Source: Flavobacterium sp. N502536
GTDB lineage: Bacteria; Bacteroidota; Bacteroidia; Flavobacteriales; Flavobacteriaceae
Direction of reading: 5' to 3'
Assembly (NCBI RefSeq): GCF_025947345.1
Contig: NZ_CP110011.1
Location: 1,302,001-1,366,000, forward strand
Length of the DNA: 64,000 bases
In this document: piece after piece, positions 57,399 to 64,000 of the stretch
Position numbering within the stretch: the first letter of the stretch is position 1
Layout of the letters: each line of letters opens with the position of its first letter
Program-made: the position numbers and the translations under genes
The notes under the pieces: generated by a model
The model's database searches: none
Seen by the model: only the letters and a program-made list of their open reading frames with translations
What the model was told of the DNA's origin: nothing

Positions 57399-57941
57399 TT
57401 ATTTATCCGTTAATAGTTGCTTTAATTTGTCCCAACGCGGGTCAATATCTTCTTCTTGTTTACTCTCTTTTTTCTCTTCTTTGACCGTTAGCTCATTCAG
57501 TTTCTTTAAAGCGTCAGTTTGTAAACTTCCGTCTTTCACTCCTGGATGAACTCGTTTTAGCGGCACCGACAGTGCAATCATTTCATAAATGTATTGTGCT
57601 ACATCTATTTCATGCTCTCCGTGCGGTAAGATTAAAAGCTCTTCATTATCGTTATTAAACTCCTCTCCAAAACGAACAATTAACTTCATTTTACCTTTTA
57701 AAGGCAAATCAAAATCTTCGCTTGTCAGATCACAAGGTACATTTACAGTTCCTTTGTGTTTGAATTCCAACTCTAACATGTTGCTCTTCTTCTCTAAAAC
57801 TAAACCTACTTTGATATCCGAACTTTGAAATTCGTCGTAATCAAAGTTCGCAAAGAACGTGTTACTTATTTGATACTCAAAATGGTGTTTTCCTAGTTTT
57901 AATCCTACGAAAGGAATTAAAAAATCTTTTGTTTTGCTCAT
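57399..57941 (-). CDS. DUF177 (YceD-like) protein
   Basis: 180 residues, linked to rpmF as in most bacteria, where it acts in 23S rRNA maturation and ribosome biogenesis. Conserved central TVNVPCDLTSEDFDLPLKG is the family core, and DPRWDKLKQLLTDK is the typical C-terminus. A Lys/Glu-rich linker (KEEKKESKQEED) precedes it. Confidence 0.88.
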   Translation of the reverse strand: MSKTKDFLIPFVGLKLGKHHFEYQISNTFFANFDYDEFQSSDIKVGLVLEKKSNMLELEFKHKGTVNVPCDLTSEDFDLPLKGKMKLIVRFGEEFNNDNEELLILPHGEHEIDVAQYIYEMIALSVPLKRVHPGVKDGSLQTDALKKLNELTVKEEKKESKQEEDIDPRWDKLKQLLTDK

Positions 57942-57996
57942 TTCAACATCAATTTGACCAATCCGTATCTAAAACTCAGATACCTGAATTGGGGTG

Positions 57997-58004
57997 CAAA
58001 GATA
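57997..58004 (-). promoter_or_regulatory. -7 promoter element of the DUF177-rpmF-fabH-accBC cluster
   Basis: Minus-strand TATCTTTG matches TAnnTTTG, 56 bases before the DUF177 start. It is the likely main promoter of the cluster. Confidence 0.5.
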
Positions 58005-58047
58005 TAAAATTATTATAAAACTAATAATCTTATTCACCTTTTTTTGT

Positions 58048-59097
58048 TTATAACTGTTTTTCTTTTATTTTGAGTGGTTTTTCAGTAATCTCCTCATACT
58101 GATTACGCGAGCGAAAAATATCTATTCCGAGATAAACTGCTTCTTTAAACGAGTTAAAATCAGCCATGTCTTTTCCGGCAATATCATAAGCCGTACCGTG
58201 GTCTGGCGAGGTTCTCACCTTATTTAAACCCGCTGTATAATTCACTCCTTTTCCAAATGATAATGTTTTAAACGGAATCAATCCCTGATCGTGATAAGTC
58301 GCTACAATCGCATCGTACTTTTCATACTGACCGCTTCCAAAAAAACCATCTGCCGAAAACGGACCAAAAACCATCGTTCCTTTTTCAAAAATTTTCTTCA
58401 GGGTTGGTTTTAAAATCAAATCCTCTTCTTTACCAATCACTCCTCCATCACCACTGTGCGGATTCAATCCTAAAACAGCTATTTTTGGCTTCACTATACT
58501 AAAATCCTGAATCAGAGATTTTCGGATCGTTTCAATCTTTCTGGTGATCAGCTCTTCGGTCAAATGCGAAGAAACCTCACTCAACGGTACGTGATCCGTT
58601 AGCAAACCTACCCTCAAATTGTCCTGAACCATCATCATTAAGGCATTTCCATCTAACTCCTGATCTAAATAATCGGTATGTCCCGGAAATTTAAAATCTT
58701 CCGACTGAATGTTGTATTTATTGATTGGTGCTGTTACCAGAACATCTATCAAACCTTCTTTTAACGCTTTGGTAGCCGCAACAAATGATTTAATCGCATA
58801 TTGGCCAATTTTTTCATCATTTTTACCCAGATTGATATCCACTCCTTCTTTCCAAAGGTTAAAAACATTGACTTTTCCAGGCAAAATCTGCTCTAACTTA
58901 TCCACACCATGAAACTGAACTGAAGATGTAAAGCTCTTTTTAACAAAAGAAAGTATTTTAGCGTTTGCAAAAATAACTGGCGTACACATCTCCAACATAC
59001 GGGAATCTTCGAATGTTTTCAATATAACTTCGCTTCCAATACCGTTTAAATCTCCAATTGAAATTCCAACAATTATATTTTCTGCTTTTTTATTCAT
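58048..59097 (-). CDS. pdxA: 4-hydroxythreonine-4-phosphate dehydrogenase
   Basis: NAD-dependent enzyme of pyridoxal phosphate synthesis. Of 349 residues the metal-binding His occur in PGHTDYLDQEL, LTDHVPLSEV and TYHDQGLIPFK. GDLNGIGSEVILK near the N-terminus is the family opening. Length is normal. It diverges from ribE with overlapping promoters. Confidence 0.94.
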   Translation of the reverse strand: MNKKAENIIVGISIGDLNGIGSEVILKTFEDSRMLEMCTPVIFANAKILSFVKKSFTSSVQFHGVDKLEQILPGKVNVFNLWKEGVDINLGKNDEKIGQYAIKSFVAATKALKEGLIDVLVTAPINKYNIQSEDFKFPGHTDYLDQELDGNALMMMVQDNLRVGLLTDHVPLSEVSSHLTEELITRKIETIRKSLIQDFSIVKPKIAVLGLNPHSGDGGVIGKEEDLILKPTLKKIFEKGTMVFGPFSADGFFGSGQYEKYDAIVATYHDQGLIPFKTLSFGKGVNYTAGLNKVRTSPDHGTAYDIAGKDMADFNSFKEAVYLGIDIFRSRNQYEEITEKPLKIKEKQL

Positions 59098-59117
59098 GAG
59101 CTCAGGTTATTTATTAC

Positions 59118-59138
59118 TAATTTTGATGTGCAAATTTA
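59118..59138. promoter_or_regulatory. Overlapping divergent promoters of ribE and pdxA
   Basis: The plus-strand TAATTTTG (59118-59125) fits the ribE promoter, 29 bases before its start, and the minus-strand TAAATTTG (59131-59138) fits pdxA, 33 bases before its start. Polymerases at the two sites would interfere. Confidence 0.5.
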
Positions 59139-59154
59139 GTAAAATAAAACAACA

Positions 59155-59745
59155 ATGTTCACAGGAATTATAGAAACCCTAGGAAGGATTCACGAAATAA
59201 AAAAAGATCAAAACAATCTTCACATCACAGTTGACTCATCTATTACAAATGAATTAAAAATTGACCAAAGCGTTTCCCACAACGGAATCTGTCTGACAGT
59301 GGTAGCCATAAAAGATTCATTTTATACGGTAACCGCTATAGATGAGACCATTTTAAAAACAAATATCGGCGAATGGAAAGAAGGCGATATTGTAAATCTA
59401 GAAAGAGGAATGAAGCTTGGCGACCGTTTAGACGGACACATTGTGCAAGGACACGTTGACCAAACCGGGACCTGTATTAAAATTGAAGAAGCGCACGGAA
59501 GCTGGAATTATACTTTTGAATACGACAAAAACCTCAGCAATATTACTATCGAAAAAGGTTCTATTACAGTTAACGGAGTAAGTCTGACGGTTGTAAACTC
59601 TAAAACAAACGAATTTAGCGTTTCCATTATACCGTATACTTTTGAGAATACCAATTTTAAAAATTTCAAAGTTGGAACCAAAATCAACCTTGAATTTGAT
59701 GTTGTTGGCAAATACATTTCAAGACTTTATGCGATAAACAAGTAG
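59155..59745 (+). CDS. ribE: Riboflavin synthase, alpha subunit
   Basis: Dismutates two 6,7-dimethyl-8-ribityllumazines to riboflavin. 196 residues made of two lumazine-binding barrels: the first opens MFTGIIETLGRI and the second GHIVQGHVDQTG, with ITVNGVSLTVV in the second repeat. No FMN riboswitch is seen in the short 5' region. Confidence 0.95.
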   Translation: MFTGIIETLGRIHEIKKDQNNLHITVDSSITNELKIDQSVSHNGICLTVVAIKDSFYTVTAIDETILKTNIGEWKEGDIVNLERGMKLGDRLDGHIVQGHVDQTGTCIKIEEAHGSWNYTFEYDKNLSNITIEKGSITVNGVSLTVVNSKTNEFSVSIIPYTFENTNFKNFKVGTKINLEFDVVGKYISRLYAINK

Positions 59746-59764
59746 TGCTTGAAAACCACACATA

Positions 59765-59796
59765 AAAAAAGCTTCAATTTACATTGAAGCTTTTTT
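59765..59796. terminator. Bidirectional terminator between ribE and the 59779 gene
   Basis: AAAAAAGCTTCAA pairs perfectly with TTGAAGCTTTTTT over a six-base loop. It can terminate both convergent genes and overlaps the last codons of the minus-strand gene. Confidence 0.85.
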
Positions 59797-59991
59797 CATT
59801 TTATTTCTGTATATAATTGTAATTCCTAAAACAATAGCCACTATTGCTAAAAAAACTAAGTGATCGTCTATTGGAACTATGTCAGGATCATCCGGATCAT
59901 CTGGTGGTGGCGGTATGGATTGTGCCAAAGCACTAAACCCACTTATCAAAGTCAGGCAAATTGTAAAAAAAACAGTCTTGATTATCTTCAT
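59779..59991 (-). CDS. Small protein with signal peptide, Pro/Asp linker and C-terminal membrane helix
   Basis: 70 residues from the preferred ATG at 59991 (MKIIKTVFFTICLTL), with cleavage probably after AQS. A short PPPPDDPDDPDIVPIDD linker is followed by a membrane helix (about 45-60) and a basic tail KMKKASM. This design recurs in Flavobacteria, possibly as a C-terminally anchored small protein. The last codons lie inside the terminator hairpin. Function is unknown. Confidence 0.7.
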   Translation of the reverse strand: MKIIKTVFFTICLTLISGFSALAQSIPPPPDDPDDPDIVPIDDHLVFLAIVAIVLGITIIYRNKMKKASM

Positions 59992-60009
59992 AATTTTAAC
60001 ATGCTGCAA

Positions 60010-61015
60010 TACAGCAAGGTAGGTTGTTAAATTTAGCTAATTTCATATAATTCGCACAAAAACAGGGGCTTACAACGAATTATTTGGCAAATGTATAAGT
60101 TTTTTGCAGAAACACAAGATTTAAAACAAAAAAAGAAAAACAAAAACGATATAGCATTTTTAACGTAAGAATAACCCTTTAAAACAGTAATCCCCTCATT
60201 ACTACATACGTATATTTCTGTTCCTTAGATTCTTTTCCTACAAATCTAAATTTCAATTTCAATATTAAATCCAACTTTATCATCTCAGCGAACAAAAATC
60301 CATCTGAATAATTCAAAATTATTGTCTTTTACTGTAATTTTTAATTTTCCAAACCGACTTAAAGCATAAAAAACGATTCGCTGTCAACTACCCCAAAAAA
60401 ATTATATTCTTTTTAATGAGTTACATTGTCATTACGTACAAACCTCTACTCTAAAACACTACCAACTTTTTTGTGTTCAAAAAACCAAATATTAACACGA
60501 AATAACCAATCATTACATACAAATGGCAGTTGTTACAATAGCCAAATTAAAACAAGGCTAAAACTATACTTTTGTCCCATAATAAAACAAAATTTGAGTC
60601 TATTTTAGATCAAAGCAGGTTTTAAACCACATTTTAAATCAGAGCTCTCAGAAAGCAAAAATACCTGATTGAAAGACAATTGACTTGAATTTAACCGCTG
60701 AACTTATACCTGTTGACCATGAGAATTTCTTTATTTAAAGAAATTAACAAGCAACAAGCTCCTAATCTAATTGAGTAAAGTCAGTTCACTAAAAGAAAAC
60801 GAAAATTGTTTTTGTGTTTCTCCAAACATTTAAAACAGCGTTTTAGCAAAAATTAAAGCATTAACAATTGATAGGATATAATAAATCCATCTTCAATCGA
60901 CCTATAAACAATAGTAAGAATCAAATAATTGAATTACGTCCCAACGGATTGTTTATTCAGGTTATTTAAGCAATGGATCTGCAAACAGATCATCAATCTC
61001 AAACCTATTTATAAA
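60010..61015. other. About 1 kb without a supported gene
   Basis: AT-rich DNA with no convincing reading frame. It has a perfect -7 motif TACTTTTG at 60567-60574 and a 22-base palindrome AATTTCTTTATT/TAAAGAAATT at 60724-60745. A long leader for the following secreted gene or an unrecognised small RNA could lie here. Confidence 0.4.
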
Positions 61016-61477
61016 ATGAAAAAACCTACTATTATATTGCTTCTATTATTGTTCTTTTTGCAACTGTCAATTGCACAATCACAAATTGGAAAGGAAAAAT
61101 TGAAAGAGTTTCGTAAAAGTCCGAAATGGAAAGAAATGATGAATGATCCCAATGCTAATTTCAATGAAACCAATGTTGCTTTTAAGGAATTTTGGAAAGG
61201 AAAACCCAATCCGTTAGAATTGATGGAGGGAGAAGAAGAAGCTTTAGAAGAATTAGAAGAAAGATCCTTTATTTCCAGACTCTTTAAAAGTAATAAAACA
61301 TTAAAAAAAGAATCGCTTCAGCATGCTGAAGATTTTAAGAAATTTAATTTTTGGAGAATCAAAAGCGAAGGTTTCATAAAATCTGACGGAAGCGTAATGA
61401 CTCGGGATGAAATTCAAGAGATGGTCCGGCAAGAACTACAAAGCAGACAAAAAAACGAAAAAATAATCCCCCAATAA
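61016..61477 (+). CDS. Secreted protein with a prodomain-like sequence
   Basis: 153 residues from the preferred ATG at 61016, with signal peptide (cleavage after SIAQ). KEFRKSPKWKEMMNDPNANF, VAFKEFWKG, RSFISRLFKSNK and a KKFNFWRIKSEGFIKSDG block follow. Such blocks resemble N-terminal segments of large secreted BNR/VPS10-type Flavobacterial proteins, here as a separate gene 14 bases upstream of one. It may act as a partner or chaperone of that protein. The similarity is from memory and unverified. Confidence 0.6.
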   Translation: MKKPTIILLLLLFFLQLSIAQSQIGKEKLKEFRKSPKWKEMMNDPNANFNETNVAFKEFWKGKPNPLELMEGEEEALEELEERSFISRLFKSNKTLKKESLQHAEDFKKFNFWRIKSEGFIKSDGSVMTRDEIQEMVRQELQSRQKNEKIIPQ

Positions 61478-61491
61478 TCTTAAAATAACCC

Positions 61492-64000
61492 ATGCAAACA
61501 AATTTACGTATTGCAGTCTTACTTGTATGCTCTCTTTTCTTTAACGTTACAAGTGCTCAAACTCCCAATTGGAAAAATATTGGACCTATACTCTTTCCAA
61601 AGAAGACCGTTGATCAGATACAAGGTATTGGGCGTTGTATTCAGATTAAATTTCACCCCTCAGATCCTAACAAAATGTATGTTGCCAGTGCTTCAGGGGG
61701 ATTGTATCAGAGTAATGATAAAGGTCTTCATTGGACTTCATTAGGAACCGATCAGGTTGCTAACACAACGTCTTCCTCTATAGCCATAGATCCTACCAAT
61801 GATCAGGTGATTTATTGGGGAACAGGTGATGCAAATAATTCTTATGATGGTTTGGGTGTCTATAAAACGATCAATGGAGGAACCACCTGGACCGTATCTA
61901 ATTCCGGAATGGGCAATCGATTGGTGATACACCTGCTTATTCTTCCTACGGATCACAACACTATCATTGCGGCTACAAGTAACGGTATCTATAAATCGAC
62001 AGACGCGGGTGCTAATTGGAGCTTAAAATCTGTTCCTCGTATTGAAGTTCAGGATATGTGTTACAAACCAGGCACCAATGGTCAGGTAATTTATGCAACG
62101 GCTTCTAAAAAATTTTATCGTTCACTAGATGCCGGAAACAGCTGGACTGAAATCACTTCTCCAGCCTTTGTATTCGGAGCTAACGGAACAAGAGTATCCG
62201 TTTGTGAAGCCGATCCAAATGTTGTTTATGTTGCTAATGTTGGTGCTAATACGATAGGAGAAATTTATAAATCAACAGATGGAGGAAGTACCTTTACCAA
62301 CATGCGTTCGACTAAGGAGTGTCTTGCCGCATATTCGGCATCCGGGGGAGGTGGTCAGGGAGATTATAATTTTGATTTTGAAGTCAACCCTGCTAATTCA
62401 AACGAGCTTTATGTATGTGCTCATTTGATATGGCGTTCTACAGATGCAGGTGTTACCTGGGTGCAGCAACAAAAATCCTGGTCATCCGACCTTCATACCG
62501 ACCAACATCATATTGTATTTGATCCTTATGTTAGCGGTCAGCTGTGGAATGCCAACGATGGCGGAGTCTGGAGCAACATCGCTAATGGCACAGGAGAGTG
62601 GACTCCAAAGTCTGACGGTATCGCAGCCACCGAAATTTATCATGGTGCCATTTCCAAAACAAATCGAAATCTATTATATATAGGCACACAAGATAATGGC
62701 GGAATTTATTATAATAACGGTACCTTTTATAATAACAGGGGAGGCGACTTTGGTCCGTTTATGTGGTTTGATTATTCCGGTAATTTTTACTCTGAATCAG
62801 ACGGAAGTAGACACATATATCCTTCGGATTCTGACATAAGCTTGAATCTGCCGGAAACTCCATCGGGTGGAAAATTTACTTTCACTGCCGTCAATGCCGA
62901 CATTGCTTACCATGCTAATGCCGGAAAAATTTATCGTTGCATTAACCTTACTTCAGCTTCTCCTTCCTGGACACTTATTTACACCATACCATCTGGTAAA
63001 GTCAAAGACCTCCAGGTAGATCCTGGTAATGCCGATCGCTTGTATGTATTTACAGATTCACCTGCATTATATCGATCTGACAATGCGATGACTGCTGCCT
63101 CTTTTGCTCAGATAACTCTCCCTGTTCAATCCACTAATGGTTCTGTAGCTCCCATACCTAATTCAGATGTTGTATACTTAGGACTTGGAAATACGATCTA
63201 TCGCTCTGCGGATAAAGGGACAACATGGACCACCACAAAAGGATTTCCTGCAGCAAAAGTGTTAAAAGTGGTAGCTGATTATAAAAGTACCAATGAGGCT
63301 GTCTATGCTTCTTATCCCTTGGGCGTATATTATAAGGACAACACTAAATCATCCTGGATAAATTATTCTTCAGGCCTTCCTATAATTTCCGAAATAGTAG
63401 ATATGGACATTTACAATGATGGTATCTCTAAAGGGATATTGAATGCTTATTTTTATGGAAGAGGCGTATGGCAGAGTGATTTGGTTCCTCCTCCGAGTAA
63501 CATTACGGTGGCTATGACTTCGCCTGCCAACAATACAACATTTAGCAGTCCTGCTACTATCAATCTTCAGGCAACAGCTTCCGTAAGCTCAGGAAATATT
63601 AGCAAAGTAGAATTCTATAATGGCACTACCTTACTAGGTACAAGCCTGTCCTCTCCACATGTTTATTCGTGGAATGGAGTATTGCCTGGAAATTACGATC
63701 TGACTGCCGTGGCTTATGATAATTTGGGAAATAAAAAAAGCTCTGCCTTAGTGACTGTTACGGTGACTTTTGTTTGCAATAAAGTTTCAGGGACTCCCTT
63801 TGGTACTTCTCCTTATGTAGCAGGCAGTGAATATGATAAAGCATTTGACGGAGATATAAATACAAATTTTAGTGCTAAATCAGCCAGTTCAGGTTATACC
63901 GGATTAGATCTTGGAACCGCAAAAGTTGTTACAAATGCCAGATATTATCCAAGATCATCGCAAGCAATAAGGATGAAAGATGGAAAATTTCAGGGTTCCA
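61492..64000 (+). CDS. Large secreted BNR-repeat protein with Big_7-like and discoidin-like domains (3' end beyond window)
   Basis: 836 codons are open to the window edge. A signal peptide (about 1-22, NVTSAQ) is followed by a BNR/sortilin-like beta-propeller region (about 25-665) with Asp-box-like motifs such as STDAGANWS, SLDAGNSWTE and SADKGTTWT. Next comes a Big_7-type Ig domain (about 670-760, MTSPANNTTFSSPATINL), then the start of an F5/8 type C (discoidin) domain (AFDGDINTNFSAKSASSGY). Such architecture occurs in T9SS-exported polysaccharide-acting or binding proteins. It could be a glycosidase, but no catalytic residues can be assigned. A T9SS tail would be outside the window. Confidence 0.8.
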   Translation, partial: MQTNLRIAVLLVCSLFFNVTSAQTPNWKNIGPILFPKKTVDQIQGIGRCIQIKFHPSDPNKMYVASASGGLYQSNDKGLHWTSLGTDQVANTTSSSIAIDPTNDQVIYWGTGDANNSYDGLGVYKTINGGTTWTVSNSGMGNRLVIHLLILPTDHNTIIAATSNGIYKSTDAGANWSLKSVPRIEVQDMCYKPGTNGQVIYATASKKFYRSLDAGNSWTEITSPAFVFGANGTRVSVCEADPNVVYVANVGANTIGEIYKSTDGGSTFTNMRSTKECLAAYSASGGGGQGDYNFDFEVNPANSNELYVCAHLIWRSTDAGVTWVQQQKSWSSDLHTDQHHIVFDPYVSGQLWNANDGGVWSNIANGTGEWTPKSDGIAATEIYHGAISKTNRNLLYIGTQDNGGIYYNNGTFYNNRGGDFGPFMWFDYSGNFYSESDGSRHIYPSDSDISLNLPETPSGGKFTFTAVNADIAYHANAGKIYRCINLTSASPSWTLIYTIPSGKVKDLQVDPGNADRLYVFTDSPALYRSDNAMTAASFAQITLPVQSTNGSVAPIPNSDVVYLGLGNTIYRSADKGTTWTTTKGFPAAKVLKVVADYKSTNEAVYASYPLGVYYKDNTKSSWINYSSGLPIISEIVDMDIYNDGISKGILNAYFYGRGVWQSDLVPPPSNITVAMTSPANNTTFSSPATINLQATASVSSGNISKVEFYNGTTLLGTSLSSPHVYSWNGVLPGNYDLTAVAYDNLGNKKSSALVTVTVTFVCNKVSGTPFGTSPYVAGSEYDKAFDGDINTNFSAKSASSGYTGLDLGTAKVVTNARYYPRSSQAIRMKDGKFQGS

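Noticed and set aside
60426..60608. Plus-strand frame of 60 codons in the gene-free region
   Set aside because: Residue composition looks random and there is no signal peptide or upstream element.

Overview
The window is chromosomal DNA of a Bacteroidota member, most probably a Flavobacterium. It is AT-rich, promoters carry the Bacteroidota -7 motif TAnnTTTG instead of a sigma-70 -10 box, starts lack Shine-Dalgarno sequences, secreted proteins carry a type IX secretion (T9SS) C-terminal signal, and gene sets such as DUF5686, DUF3098 and PepSY-like proteins are typical of the group. Most of it is core genome. There is one tRNA-Ala(GGC) and no rRNA, CRISPR array, transposase or integrase.

Layout: 0.3-3.2 kb, leuS on the minus strand, broken by about seven small deletions. 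3.3-7.5 kb, ftsX, DUF3098, uppP, truB and a zincin-like secreted protein. 7.6-9.4 kb, a possible 25-residue peptide gene, a frameshifted phytanoyl-CoA-dioxygenase-like gene and a thioredoxin-fold gene. 9.6-13.6 kb, pyrH, frr and a DUF5686 outer-membrane protein. 14-18.4 kb, a CPA2 antiporter, a LytS/LytTR-type pair and an SMR pump. 18.5-25.1 kb, an MMPL exporter, a TPR protein, asnS and rpoN. 25.4-32.3 kb, tdk, an acidic linker protein, rsmI, a HopJ-family protein, recJ and an MFS transporter. 32.4-39.4 kb, a seven-heme cytochrome lipoprotein, lpxH, queD, an enoyl-CoA hydratase, tRNA-Ala, small membrane proteins, an LpxR-like protein and mtgA. 39.4-45.5 kb, a giant T9SS adhesin-like gene between mtgA and an FAD oxidoreductase gene. 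45.8-53.8 kb, an S9 peptidase, a hybrid histidine kinase, a sigma-54-dependent response regulator and a tandem array of six small secreted PepSY-like proteins. 54-59.7 kb, the accC-accB-fabH-rpmF-DUF177 cluster, pdxA and ribE. 59.8-64 kb, a small SP/TM protein, about 1 kb without a recognisable gene, a short secreted protein and the start of a large BNR-repeat/Ig-like/discoidin-like protein that runs off the window.

How the genes work together: accBC, fabH and uppP/mtgA/lpxH/lpxR serve lipid and envelope synthesis. rpoN and the NtrC-type regulator at 50.3 kb form a possible sigma-54 control circuit, and the PepSY-like array upstream of that regulator is a candidate target or sensory partner. 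Intergenic regions are rich in inverted repeats recurring across the window: a terminator-like hairpin of the AAATTCCAA family, an AAACCCGACAG hairpin, a roughly 100-bp GGAACGAG/ATTCCTCG palindrome and a CTTCGACTTCGCTC repeat.

Most notable observations: (1) a 26-bp perfect direct repeat flanks the giant adhesin gene; one copy is the 3' end of the FAD oxidoreductase gene and the other abuts the mtgA start, indicating that the adhesin was inserted between two formerly translationally coupled genes. (2) The six-gene PepSY-like array lies next to a two-component system. (3) Every break in leuS, and the one in the dioxygenase gene, can be explained as a one-unit contraction of a homopolymer or dinucleotide repeat. 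(4) A possible 25-residue peptide gene has its own promoter-like sequence and terminator.
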